Assembly: GCA_028023455.1 (NCBI GenBank)
Contig: JAQFVV010012422.1
Span: forward strand, 9,584,337-9,648,336
Length of the DNA stretch: 64,000 nt
Reading direction: 5' to 3'
Source: Epiperipatus broadwayi
Taxonomy: Eukaryota > Onychophora > Udeonychophora > Euonychophora > Peripatidae
The notes under the pieces are model-generated. The model was given only the letters and a program-made list of their open reading frames with translations. It had not been told where the DNA came from and did no database searches. Positions 17,640 through 29,334 of the stretch are shown here, in pieces. Numbering within the stretch: position 1 is the stretch's first letter; every line of letters begins with the position of its first letter. A program made the translations under genes and the position numbers.

Positions 17640-20600
17640 GAGTTTGCTATTAATTGAAAAAAGACCCTTTGATTACTCTTGGAGGCCTTAAAGGAACCGA
17701 GCAGGGCAAATTCCTAATGTCCACTCCATACATTCTTGTTGTTGCAGCTGTTGTTACTATGTGATTATTCATATAGTATATGAACATGGATGGGCTGCTC
17801 ACCAACATGCATTAGCCAGCATGGTGAGTTTATTGGCTTTTTACCTGTGAATTTAAGATCAAGAAACACCATGGTCTTTCTTCTCAGTTGTCTGATAAGA
17901 CAGAATGAATGTTTGTGTAAATAATATTTTTCCAATATATACAATTCTGACAGATAAAAACAAATCGTGGTCCTTATTCCCAGGAGGCTATAAAGTCACC
18001 ACCCAAGACAGCAGTTGGTGACCAAAGGCAGAGGGTGCTAAGAATCATCTGATTGTGGGCCCATGCTGCCATTTGATGATGACTTTTTATTTAGGTACTT
18101 ACAATTATTGCAGATTACTTTCAAGTGAAGGAAGATTGCAAGAATTCTTCTTAAATGGGACATTATTGGACTTTGTGAAATTAGAAGAAAAGGTGAAGAG
18201 ACAATCGATTTAAAAAGTGGACATGTACTCTATTATAGAGGTACAAACATTGGAAATACAAGTGGAATAGGATTCATTATAAATAAAAAGTGGAAGAACA
18301 ACATTGTGGAAAATGATAGGTGTATCGGAGAGAGTGGCAAGATTAGTTATACAACTTAATAGCAGATACCAAATGCAGAGAATTTAGGTTTATGCCCCAA
18401 CAGTTCTCATAGTTATGAAGTTGTAGAAGATTTTTACATGGATGTACAAAAGGCTTTTGATCAGAGTAAACAACATTTTAAAATTGTTATAGGAGACTTT
18501 AATGCTAGAAGGTGAAAGTACTGTAGGTAATTTTGGTTATGGTAATAGAAATGAGAGAGAACATAGACTTGTGGAGTTTGCAGAAAAAGAAAAACTTTAT
18601 ATTATGAATTCTTTTTTTTTTAAGAAAAATGTTACATGGAAATGGACATGGAAGCATCCAAATGAAGGTACAGCAGAATTTGATTATATTTTGACTAACA
18701 GAAAATACACATTTGAAGATGGTAATGTTCTTAATAAATTTAACACAGGAAGTGATCATCGATTAGTAAGATGTAAGATACGTGTTAATGCAAAACTAGA
18801 GAGACAAAAATTATTAATAAAAACAATATTTACAGTTGACATTCCTAAATTTCAGAAACATTCTAATGAATTTAAATTAGAACTTACAAATCGGTTTCAA
18901 GTATTAGTAGATTTTGAACATGATTCAGATTTGAATGAAATTAATATGAAAATAACTGATACACTTTTAAAACCTACACCAAAGGTAGCTGGTAGAAAAA
19001 TGCAGCAATTGACAAATAAAATTTCTACTGAGACTAGAGAATTTATGAAGAAAAGAAGGATCATGAAGATATACGAAAATGATGTATTAAAAAGGATTGA
19101 ATATCTCGAATTTTGTAAAATAGTGTGGAAAAGAGTTGAATATGATATAAGAAAGTGTAACTGTGAACTAGCAAGGAAAGTTGTAGAAGGGAATAAAAGT
19201 CTCAAGAGTGTAAAACAACATTTTGGTATTGGTAAGAAATTTATATCTGCAATAAGAAAAAAAGATGGAATTATTACTAAAAAGAGAGATGACATCATGA
19301 AATGGCAAGAAGACTTTTATCAAGAATTATATAGTAATTATAAGAAAGTGTAACTGTGAACTAGCAAGGAAAGCTGTAGAAGGGAATAAAAGTCTCAAGA
19401 GTGTAAAACAACATTTTGGTATTGGTAGGAAATTTATATCTGCAATAAGAAAAAAAGATGGAATTATTACTAAAAAGAGAGATGACATCATAAAATGGCA
19501 AAAAGACTTTTATCAAGAATTATATAGTAATAAAGAACAAGTACCTCTTATATCTATTATGTCTTCTGAATTGACCAGAATTTTAAATGAAGAAGTGAGA
19601 CATGCAATTACGTGTATGAAAAAAGGAAAGGCTCCAGGTAATGATGGAATTATAATTGATATATTAAAAAAAGCAGGTCAAGAAATAGAAAAAGTTTTAG
19701 CAAAGTTATATACCAAATGTCTAAATGATAAAGATGTACCAGATGATTGGAAGAATGCAGTATTAATATTAATATTTAAAAAAGGTGATAAAGAAGATAT
19801 TAGAAATTACAGACCTATCAGCCTTTTATCAGTTTTATACAATTTTTTATGAGAACAGTAGATTTCCACCAACCTAGAGAACAAGCTGGATTTAAAAGTG
19901 GTTTTAGTTCAGTAGATCATATCCAGGTATTGAGAGAAGTTATAGAAAGGACAAATGAATATGAGTTGCTATTATGCTTTGGATTTGTAGATTATGAAGA
20001 GATATTTGATTCTATAAACATTTCTTCAGTGATTAAAGCATTGGATCATCAAGGTATAGATCCAGAATATTGTCATATTTTAAAGAATATTTATAAAAAT
20101 GCAACAGCAACAATTAGACTACATAATGATACTAGAAAAGTCAACATTGAGAAAGGTGTGAGACAGGGTGACTCCATATCTCCAAAACCTTTTATAGCAG
20201 TGCAAGAAGTATTTTGTGGATTAAAATGGGAAGCTAAAGGAGTGAAAATAAATGGAGATTATTTCATCATTTAGATTTTGCAGATGATTTAGTTGTTTTT
20301 GCAAATAATGCTTTAGAGCTGCAGGAAATGTTGCAGGAGTTATCAGATAAAAGTAGGAAAGTAGGACTAATGATAAATATTAAAAAGACTAAAGTAATGT
20401 TTAATGGATTTTCTCAAAATATGAAAATAAAGATTGATTATGATGAGTTAGAAGAAGTTAACAGTTACAAATACCTTGGTAAGATTATTAATACAGATGG
20501 AAACATAATAGATGAAATTAATCATAGAATTAAACTTGGTTGGAGTGCTTTTGGTAGAAATAACATGTTACTAAAATGAAATATTCCTATGTGTTTGAAA

Positions 20601-20980
20601 AGGAAGGTTTTTAATAAATGTGTTTTACCAGTTCTTACTTATGGATCTGAGACTTGGACACTTAATAGAAGAGCAATACAGAGATTTCACACCACTCAAA
20701 GAAGTATGAAAAAATGCATGTTGGGAGTAACAAGAAGAGATCAAAAACACAATATATGGGTAAGAGAACAAACAGGTGTTACTGTCCTCATTGAAAAAAT
20801 TAAAAGACTGAAGTGGAGTTGGGCTGGATATATTTTTAGCACAGGTGATAATAGATGGACAATTGAAATCTTAAACTGGATTCCAAGAGATTGTAAAGAC
20901 CCAGAAAGAGACCACATTGATGAAATAAGAAAAGTGTGGGTAAAAAATAATACAAACAAGTTTTGGTTGCAGATAGAAGT
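17640..20980 (+). mobile_element. RTE-type non-LTR retrotransposon inserted in the LTR element
   Basis: Carries an apurinic-type endonuclease followed by reverse transcriptase and an RTE-style C-terminal region. Both edges are approximate: the gag-pro frame of the host element is lost near 17640, and integrase-tail-like sequence reappears near 20980. Related copies lie at 33203-35095 (minus) and 61321-62050 (plus). The copy lacks the 3' end seen in those two (TTATCCTGC-TGTGG-type sequence), so its tail was lost or the junction lies earlier than placed. Confidence 0.8.
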
Positions 20981-21017
20981 TATCCATCATTTCTCAAAAC
21001 AAGTAGTTACAGTTTGA
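18090..21017 (+). pseudogene. Endonuclease-reverse transcriptase of RTE-type element
   Basis: Read across several frames. The endonuclease starts near 18090 (GTYN-like), with GDFNA at 18492-18506, TWKHPN, DYIL and SDHR at 18751-18762; these are hallmark motifs of AP-type LINE endonucleases. The best single frame is 18502-19353. Reverse transcriptase follows: [10 protein letters not shown] near 19625, [23 protein letters not shown] near 20162, and the catalytic FADD at 20277-20288, intact but shifted out of the preceding frame by a stop at 20272. The tail has VNSYKYLG, LTYGSETWTL and RLKWSWAGY, typical of the RTE clade. At least four frame breaks, plus a 193-bp internal tandem duplication, make it non-functional. 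The part after about 20980 belongs to the host LTR element. Confidence 0.85.
19146..19531 (+). repeat. 193-bp tandem duplication inside the RTE coding region
   Basis: Bases 19146-19338 recur at 19339-19531 with only a few differences. The unit is not a multiple of three, so it shifts the frame between the endonuclease linker and reverse transcriptase. Confidence 0.9.
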
Positions 21018-21264
21018 ATGAAAAACAGAGAAATACTTTGCAAGCATGTAAACCAGCTGTGTAAAGACAAGAGTGAGGAGGTAATAACTGATTTATTCAA
21101 CACAATGGACACCAACAATTAGTTAATAAGAGAGAACACATTAAGTGAGGTGGAACATAAACAACAACAGCATGCTGAAAGGAAAATAAAAAGACCCATG
21201 TATCTTAATGACTACATACTGAGTTCAGAGATTAAAAACTGATCTCTGAACTTGAGGGAAGTAA
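20981..21264 (+). pseudogene. Integrase C-terminal remnant and purine-rich tract of the LTR element
   Basis: A broken frame ends in ERKIKRPMYLNDYI, which resembles the basic tail found at the end of many Ty3/gypsy integrases. A short inverted repeat at about 21222-21252 follows. A purine-rich run (GAGGGAAG, 21254-21261) lies just before the right LTR, as expected for the plus-strand primer. The rest of pol is absent. Confidence 0.55.
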
Positions 21265-22000
21265 TGATATTTATGTGTATGTTTAAAGGCACATAATCTA
21301 TAGGTATAAACTTATATAGAGAAAAAGTAATAAGTTATATAAATTAAAAAATTTTAAAAGACTGATTCTTTTAAAATTAGTAAGTAAAAGATTTATAACT
21401 TTAAGATTAGAAAAAGATTATTTTCTAAAATAAATAATAGTCTAATTAACGAGAGTAGAGTATATTGTTAATGAAATAAAACAATTAAAGGAATCTAACT
21501 AGATTTCCTTTATAAGATAAATAACAAACTATAAAAATAACTCATTAATTAAAGTCAGAAAGATAATGATGTAAATCTTGTATGGTGATTAAAATGAGGG
21601 ATCACCTGAGCAGATGGACAGATTATGAGCCAATTAATTGAAAGATTAAAACAATGAATGTCTCAGTACTAATTGGATGAACAAGAAGATACTTTATTCT
21701 TGAAGCTTCACTTGTGCACATGGACATATATATTGGAGCAGCTCATCTCCCATGGCACAGCGACTTCAAGAGCAGAGAGTTGGCCTCGAATGTGAGAACA
21801 GTCAGCGAGGACTCTTACAGGTCATATTGAGCTAAATTACTAATTATGCATGCTTTTGGACCTTCTTATGTTTAATGATTGTATACATGTAAATAGATAA
21901 AATGCTATTGAGGACAGTACAGTAAATTTATCTAAATATTAGCTGTTAGTAGTGATTTGTACTTTTGGGAAATACCGTCTTAGATCAGCTAGAAATAGCA
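21265..22000 (+). repeat. Right LTR
   Basis: About 736 bp, starting TGATAT and ending AGCA. It is followed by the target duplication CTGAC and then by the continuation of the host repeat. Confidence 0.9.
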
Positions 22001-22846
22001 CTGACATACTATGCCACTGCTATCAAGAGAAAGCCCCCCCCCCCCATATCATACCACCAAGTGACCAGCTGAAATCTGCGGATACTATTATAGAAGACCT
22101 TTGAACTATAATAGGAAGTTCATCATAGTATTTTATTACCTGTCAAAATCCTTCACGAAGATCTGTTAAAATAGTGATATATTTTAATTTTGTAAATCTC
22201 AATTTACTGGTGAACAATTCTAACATCTTTAATATTCCACTTTTTTTTCTTGGGATAATTATTTATTAATTGTCTTTAAAATGTTTTTTATAGTAATATT
22301 TAAAATATTCTTATTGTAGTATTAAAATATGTTTTTGTATTGTATTTTGACTGGCTTAATTCAATTTTAAGGAAGATTGACTATTGTAATATACCCTGCT
22401 AGACTTATTATTTAAAAATCAGATGAAGGTGGTAAATTTAGTGAATATATCTCAATGACTAAATATTTTAATATATTTAAAAATCAGCTCAATAATTCTA
22501 TCAAAACAAGCATTTAAATCCCTCCTCTTATCGATTCTAATTTGTTTTTATTATTATTATTATTCTATTTGTTATTTCAAAACTAGCTATTTTGAAATTT
22601 TGAATTTGTTATTTAAAATCTATTATTTCAATTATGTAATCTAGCCATTAACATCATCACAGATGGTTTATAAACCACTTTCAATTTTAAAATTAAAATT
22701 GAGGTTCAAGAAATTAAAAAGTTAAAACTTTATTTGAAAAGGACAAATATATATGTATACTGCAAATACGCTTTTCATTCTACAAAAGTTGCATTGTAAT
22801 TAATGAAATATAAATGTATACTACATTTACACTATTTTCAATTTTA

Positions 22847-23085
22847 TAAAACTTATGTTAGTAATATTTACGGAGGCTATAACCTCGATAATATGCATAT
22901 AAAATGCGATAGTAGGGACCTCTACAGGTGTTTTAACCACTCCATAGCGTAAGCTTGTGGTTAAAACACCTGTAGAGGTCCCTACTATCGCATTTTATAC
23001 GCATATTATCGAGGTTATAGCCTCAGTAAATATTACTTATGTAATCAATGTGCGTTTAATAAATTTATAATTAAAACTTATGTTA
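22847..23085. mobile_element. Hairpin element with 80-bp arms, tail and 14-bp target duplication
   Basis: Arms 22861-22940 and 22957-23036 match at 78 of 80 positions around a 16-nt loop. A 35-nt non-palindromic tail (23037-23071) follows. The whole is bracketed by the 14-bp direct repeat TAAAACTTATGTTA (22847-22860 and 23072-23085). Copy 1 of the host repeat has a single, slightly different version of this site near 5825-5842 and no hairpin, which confirms an insertion. A 14-bp duplication is longer than is usual for cut-and-paste MITEs. No coding sequence. Confidence 0.85.
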
Positions 23086-23894
23086 TAAATAATGAGCTAT
23101 ATGATGCGATAGTTTAATCTATAGAACTTTTAATACAATTTAGTTTAATATATTATCATCGTAGGCTGTTGTATCAATATTTCCTTAAATCTATAAGATT
23201 TATGGGGCAGATCTCCAATTAAGCAGGGAGTAATTTTTCTTTCCCAAATATTTTTTTATATATAGAATAACTGTGTAGATCTTGATTAAGCCTATATAAT
23301 AGATGTCCGTGTATTAAACTCATGACATGACCATTCTCACTTTATTTATATATATATTTAATGTTTAAGCCGAATATTCCTTATTTATGTAACTTTACCA
23401 TTACTGGGTTGTCTAATTTCTTTCCTATTTTATTGCACTTCTTCCACAAATGTATATCCTTGCTTCAGAAGATTTAATTTGCTGGGTCCCTTTTGAATGC
23501 GATCCATGCAAATGCAGGAATATTACTTTTACTTCAGACCCAGAGGACCTTTGTTTTGCATTACTAATTGGGCAATGGGTCGTTCCTGCCTATTGATGAG
23601 ATTTATTGATGATTATGGGGAAGATGCTCATTCCTTTCTACCATGATCCATTTATTTTATAGAGACTTGGATATGGCCTCGCGGAGGTGAGCATATTACA
23701 GTCTACTTTGTTATTGGATTGTTTCTAGTTTTAGCAACCCAGAACTGCCTCCCTTATGTATGTTAAAGCCTGATATTGCAGCACTGATTGGTCATGATCA
23801 TGAGAGCTATACAATCATCTATTTTTACCATATTTTCTACTTAATTAAACGTACCCTGCTTCATTTATTATCATGTATCTGCTTAAGAGATATC

Positions 23895-24114
23895 TGCCCT
23901 AGAGATCACCAAATCTACAATCCAAAATATATATTTGTGTGTATTGAAATTTCCTTGTATATATAAAATCACAAATTAAATGTCATGTAGCCCCTTATGT
24001 ATCTTGCCCTAGAGATCACCAAATCTACCATCTAAAATATATATTTGTGTGTATTGAAATTCCTTGTATATATAAAATCACAAGTTAAATGTCATGTAGC
24101 CCCTTATGTATATA
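23895..24114. repeat. 110-bp tandem duplication
   Basis: The unit starting TGCCCTAGAGATCACC at 23895 recurs at 24005 with few differences. Copy 1 of the host repeat has a single counterpart near 6645-6725. Confidence 0.85.
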
Positions 24115-24439
24115 TGTTATACATTGAAACTCTTGACACACATTAATATAATTTCTACTATCTCCAATGAGTCTATCAACAAATTAAGTGGTGTTCTTTT
24201 TTTGTTTTAATTTTATTGCTAATAAAGTGTTTGTATTTTTACATATATATTGCATTGGGTGTCCTGTTTCCCACAAGAAAGTCATAGAGTTATGCTCTAG
24301 TTCTAAGAGTTTCTCTCCCTGCAAGCTAATTAAAATGAAGTATTACGTGAGGTTGGAATGAGTTGTGGTAGTATAAGTTATCCTAGTGATGATTTTCCTG
24401 TTGTATGCTCATTCCAATCATTACAATACCAGTATTTAA

Positions 24440-24960
24440 CTTTAACATTAAACACAGCTCTTTTTTACTAAAATGATAATAGAGATTGAAGGTGGCCTCT
24501 AATGTTGCCTAAATCTGCCTTCAAGACCAGTCCAGAATCTTCTTTCTGTTTTTTTCACATTGCAGGCTTCTCTCATTTTTTGGTTAATCCATCTTTTCAT
24601 TAGTTCTGCTCTATTGTTCTTTGCAATTTTTTACTGTTGCTATTTTTAGTTAATATTTCTTAGCAATATGTTTTTTACTAATTAGTTTTCTGTAATCTTA
24701 TCTCAGTTATCTTTTTTGGTTAATCAGTCTTTTCATTAGTTCTGCTATTGTTTTTTTGCAATCTTTTACTGTTGCTATTTTTAGTTAATATTTCTTAGCA
24801 ATATGTTTTTTACTAATTAGTTTTCTGTAATCTAATCTCAGTTATCTTTTTGTACAAATTAATTAAAGTACTTTTAGTTTTCACGTTATTAAATATTTTA
24901 TTTGTGTGTATGTGTGCATTACTACTGTGTTGCACACTTTTCAATATACTTTATTATTCT
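24440..24960 (-). repeat. LTR-like end of the minus gypsy element, with a 133-bp tandem duplication
   Basis: A 133-bp unit starting TTTTTTGGTTAATC at 24579 is repeated at 24712. The same sequence occurs once at 31810-31950. The following part also matches (TTATTTGTGTGTATGTGTGC versus 32030-32055), which supports an LTR relationship. Confidence 0.55.
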
Positions 24961-25980
24961 GCATACAGCACTATCCCCTTCTACTTTGAGAACCATAATG
25001 TTTCTCTGGAATCTCATTCATAATCCTTTAGATAGGCAGGCAGATGTCAATTTCAGTGGCATCTATTTTCTTGGCAGTCAAAAGTATTCATTTGGGGCTG
25101 CAATATCACCTGTTCATCAGAAACTTCAGTTGTTTCATCAGATGTATTCGTGTTTCTATGCAGTTTTCAACTGCTATCATCTCAGTTCTGTATAATACCT
25201 CATTAATAATTTTAATATCATCGTCACTATTTGCTTTCATCCAAATTTTTCTGATGTGATTTATAATTTCATGGTAACATAACTCCTGATGTTGTTTGTA
25301 TTTCCACTAATTGGTCTGAAATAACTTTTGATATATTTTCTTTTATCTATATCTTATATAGACTGTTGTGAATCATGTGTTTTTTCCAGCAGTATAGATG
25401 TTCTTATAATTTGTTGTTGGTTTATCTTTCTCTGGTACAAGAATGGTCAGCTTATTGTGTAACTTCCTTCCCATCAGTATTTCTGCAGTTGATTTCCCAG
25501 TAATTATGGAAGGTGAAGTATGTTGTTATAATTTCACCATATTTAATATTTCTTCTATGTTTATGTGATATAGTTTGTTTAAAACTAGATTCAAATATTG
25601 CACCACTTTTTCAGCATTCTTATTGAATTCTGGATGATATGGCGGAACATGAATATGCTTCATTTTTCACTCATCTAAAAATGACTTCAATTCTACATCT
25701 GACACCAAGTTTTCTGATGACTGATAGTGTAAAAATATTTAATGTAAAATGTAGATGGTTTCGATCATACTCAAATTCTTTGCTGATTTATACTCTGCCC
25801 TCTTGGATCCAGCATCTACTAAAACTAAAAAAAATAAACTGGACTTGCTTGATCTATATGCACATAGCTTCACAGTCTGCCCATTGTAAATTTCTTTTGG
25901 GCTGCATTCACGCTTTCATTTTCTAATATATGTTTCTATGTATGCACTCATACCTGGTCAATATACCTAACTTTGGACTA
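24950..25980 (-). pseudogene. Integrase remnant of the minus gypsy element
   Basis: On the minus strand, pieces resembling a Ty3/gypsy integrase core appear in order: a FLVLVDA-like strand near 25820, a segment ending near 25640, then a region leading to LNIEEILN-like sequence near 25560. Many stops and frame changes. The enzyme would insert the element's DNA copy into the genome. Plus-strand open frames here are antisense shadows. Confidence 0.5.
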
Positions 25981-26137
25981 GAGCTTTTGCTCTAACCACA
26001 CGGGGTGCCCCTGATAAAGTATTTGTAGTATTTTAGGGTGACTTATGAATGAGATTGATACCTTAGAACCATTACTATGCAACTCTTTATTGTTGATAAC
26101 TTTCTGCATATTCCATAAAAAATTATTTAAGTAACAG

Positions 26138-27460
26138 TCATTTACTGGACCATATTTTTCTAATCCAACTCATGAGCATCTGGTATTTCTTTATTTTCTT
26201 AATCCACCTGGCAACATTTTTACTATTTATCTTTTTAGGCTTCCGTTGATCCAAATAATTTATTTCCACTTCATTATACATTTTCCCCTTCAACTTCAGT
26301 ATGTGGATTAGTGCATCCACATATTTTATTTGACTAACTTTCTGATATTGTAATTTGTAATTGTATTCTGATAATAAATTATACTAGTGAACCATATGTG
26401 AACTAAATGTTCTGGAATGATTTTTTTATTTGCAGTGTTTGAAATAATGGGCAGTTGTTGGTTATTATCTTGGATAATCAACCATAAATCTATTTGGTAG
26501 AATTTCTGAAATATTGCTATTATAGCTAGCACCTCCTTGTATACTTGGTTATAATTTTTTCAGCTTTTGATAATGTCCTAGACATAAAAGCTATGAGGCA
26601 TTTTTCATTCATTGATGGATGACTGAGTACCACTCCATTTCCATAATTGAATGCATTGATTGTCAGTGTTATGCAGAAATTATTGTTATAATGCATCAAT
26701 AGTGGATTTGAGGTGAGCATTGCCTTGTTTATTGAAAAGCACCCTTTAGCAGCTCTTTCCAACTTGATAACTCAAGGGCATGGGCTTTTCCCTTTAGAAA
26801 ATTTTCAGAAAAATTAATCAGACTAAAAGACCTGAAGTTCTTTAACATTCTTTGGTGTTTGCACATTAAGAATTGCTTTAACTTTTACAAGTTGAGATAT
26901 GATTCTTACACTTAAAATAATATGGCCAAACTTGATTTCTGATACTCTTCAAATATATTTTCCTATGTTAAGTTTCACTCCAAATTTTTCTAGCTTTTCT
27001 TATACTTTATCCAGTTTATTTTATATTGCTTTCTCTGACTCTGTTGTCATGAGTATATTATCAAAATATGGTGTCATTCCATCGAGTCCTTGTAATAATA
27101 TGTCAGTCTTTATTTGGAATACATTCAGAGTGATGTTATGCCATTCCATCAACTCCTTCTAATAATATGTCAGTCTTTGCTTGGAATACATTAAGGGTAT
27201 GTTATGCCCAATGGCAAATGATTGTAATTATACATTCCTTTGTGTGTTGCTATAGTTAGAAGTGGCATTCAAATTCAGTTTTGTGAATTAATTTTCTCCA
27301 TCTAGGCCATCTGCTACTTCTGATGTTTGACATAGAATATGGATTTTTAGTTAAACATTTGTTGACAGTCAACCTATAGTTTTCATATATATAAATTTGT
27401 TCATTCTGCTTCATTATGATGACTATAATTGTAGCCCATTCTGTGTCTTCCACAGGCATC
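26138..27460 (-). pseudogene. Reverse transcriptase and RNase H remnant of the minus gypsy element
   Basis: Minus-strand frame 27256-27459 reads like the start of a Ty3 reverse transcriptase: EWATIIVIIMKQNEQI followed by ENYRLTVN. Frame 26526-26762 reads like the RT thumb-RNase H boundary: MLTSNPLLMHYNNNF, NAFNYGNGVVLSHP (catalytic Asp replaced by Asn), then AFMSRTLSKAEK. Frames 26326-26532 and 26138-26320 continue into the RNase H region. The YxDD region between 27250 and 26800 is badly degraded. Domain order is normal for Ty3/gypsy and the element is inactive. Confidence 0.75.
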
Positions 27461-28251
27461 AGTATCTTTTTCTGTACAGTAGATTTGTTTTATGCCTTCT
27501 CAAAGCTCAATTTTAACTGGCTTAGTTTTAATTTTTTTTTTTTTTGCTCTGCTGCAAAAAGTTTGTGGAATTTAGCCTTTATTTATTTTTTCAATAATTA
27601 TTTTGTTTATCATGCATATTTTAATGCCTAAGAGAATGAACCATTCTCTATCAATTATAGGTTTAGTTTTTCCAGTTCTCATTTGAATGACAACCCATCA
27701 TGCCTAGATGGCACTGATGTTAGCCATAAGTAGTTTAAAATGCCATTTTTCAGGCACAACTTTTCAATTACTAGCAGCGATTGAGTCTTTTAGCTAATGT
27801 TAACCTGATAACATGTTTTGCAATCATTTACTCTCACAATTCACACTTAGACAGCCCTATCATTTGATAGGTGTTCTTAGTGACCAAATTATCGTGTATT
27901 TATTCATTAAGTTTTGTCTTATTTATCATTATGTTATCATTTAATTATTAATTATTCCTATAGTTCAAATATAATATTCATTCTTATTCAATTGTGTTAT
28001 TTGTAAACATATTATTTACGGATATAGTAAACAACCTAGTTGTTTTAGAATTATGACTCTTAATATGGCATTACTTTTTCATTATAGGGTTTGAATTTTT
28101 CGAATGAATACTATTTATCTAAGATGTGGTAATGTTTTTATTTTGGAACAGTAAAGGAAGTAATGTAAAGTCCTAAAAATGTACTTACTGGAATAAACTT
28201 ATCTACTAACCTGTTCACGTGTGTGAGACATGAAATTTTTTTTTTTTTTCA

Positions 28252-28512
28252 GAGGTACAGCTGAAATATCATAGCTCACAAGATTCTTCCGTTACTGTAA
28301 TAAAATGGCTTCTGCCGCTATGGCAAGAGTTGAATTGGTCTAGAACTAACCCTAATCCTATCATTGTAGAAGAGATGAGGCTACAGCTTTCACAAGAATT
28401 AGAAATTGTTCGATTTTATTTCTTTGTTTTAGGTTTTAATTTTTATGGAGTAAAAGTAATGTTAGTTGAGAATTGCATTCAATATTTCTTTTTTTTTGGG
28501 GGGGGGGTTTGA
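28252..28512 (+). other. Unidentified open segment after a polypyrimidine-AG
   Basis: After a run of T and CAG (28236-28252), a frame stays open to a stop at 28510. It contains a mixed, non-repetitive protein stretch including VIKWLLPLWQELNWSRTNPN and VEEMRLQLSQELEIV, before turning into low-complexity Phe/Gly. If spliced at the AG it would start in the same phase as the LE exons, but no good donor follows. I do not recognise the family. It lies inside the minus gypsy element between gag and RT, so a retrocopy fragment or a chance frame are both possible. Confidence 0.3.
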
Positions 28513-28875
28513 ACTTTGTTTTTTTTCATCGGAATGTAAAGTGAATGAATATTTATTTATTATTAAGGTTTTTGAAAGAAACCTTTAATTATTTGAAAAA
28601 AAAAAACGGAATTTTTATTACTAGAAGAGATGAGGCTACAGCATTCACAAATTAGGAATCATTCGATTCCATTTATTTATTAGGTTTTAATGTTTATGTA
28701 GTAAAACGTACTGTTACTTGAGAATTGCAGTCCAACTTTTTTTTTTGGTTTTGAAATTGCATTTTTTGATTGGGAACCTAAAGTGAATGAGTATTTTATT
28801 TATTATTGTTTTTGAAAAACGTTAATTATTTTTTAAAAAAAATTACAAAAAAGAATTTTTATTTTTGATATTAAT
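28369..28875. repeat. Imperfect ~255-bp tandem duplication
   Basis: GAAGAGATGAGGCTACAGC at 28369 recurs at 28624. The following sequence, including GTTGAGAATTGCA-type and AAGTGAATGA-type landmarks, matches with substitutions and length changes in T and A runs. Confidence 0.8.
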
Positions 28876-28945
28876 AAAAAAAAATTTTAAAAAAAGTTTT
28901 CTCTGTGTATTGGTTTCTTTGTTATAATATGTAATATGAAGACAT

Positions 28946-29003
28946 TTTGTTGGAAGAACAACACCTCCAAGTAGTTTGTTGGAAGAACAACACCTCCAAG
29001 TAT
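28946..29003. repeat. Two exact copies of a 29-bp unit
   Basis: The unit containing GGAAGAACAACACCTCCAAG is present at 28946-28974 and 28975-29003. Confidence 0.95.
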
Positions 29004-29334
29004 GATGGATTGTCATTCAAATAAATACCATTTTTCCCAACAGATATTTATGGTCACCATTACTTTTCCTATCCCAATAATATTAATGGAATTTCTTTGG
29101 CATCTTTTGCTTTTACATATTTTTTTCTATTCTTGGTTGATCTTTGAATTTTTTAATTTATTTAGAGTAGTCCCTCTGTGATATGATAGATATCCCAGCA
29201 CCATTATCTTCATTTCTACATGTTTATCACAAATATGTACTATCAACATTATTTTCTTCTGTTATTTATCTCTGTCTTATTTATTTTGATAAAATGTCAT
29301 TTGCTTTCAGCAGATTTTTTATTTATATTTGTTT

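Larger units (their letters stand above)
15756..22000 (+). mobile_element. Ty3/gypsy-like LTR retrotransposon, defective
   Basis: Two related terminal repeats (15756-16464 and 21265-22000) begin TGATAT and end AGCA. They are flanked by the 5-bp target duplication CTGAC (15751-15755 and 22001-22005). Interior order: a tRNA-type primer site just after the left LTR, gag with zinc knuckles, a retropepsin remnant, a large RTE-type non-LTR insertion, a short integrase-tail remnant, a purine-rich tract, then the right LTR. Reverse transcriptase, RNase H and most of integrase of the host element are missing. The LTRs have diverged by many substitutions and small indels, so the insertion is not recent. 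The gag type, knuckles and integrase tail fit Ty3/gypsy rather than Copia. Confidence 0.9.
15061..24430 (+). mobile_element. Unclassified ~3-kb repeat, copy 2, split by insertions
   Basis: Left part 15061-15755 and right part 22006-24430 align in order with 3960-7035. The break lies exactly at the LTR retrotransposon described below: the bases around CTGAC are duplicated on both sides, whereas copy 1 has a single unbroken counterpart near 4977-4986. A hairpin at 22861 and a 110-bp tandem duplication at 23895 are further differences from copy 1. No coding function seen. Confidence 0.75.

Noticed and set aside
25972-26030. tRNA- or SINE-like stretch (GTGTGGTTAGAGC on the minus strand)
   Set aside because: It resembles a tRNA D-arm, but no acceptor stem, anticodon arm or B box could be assembled.
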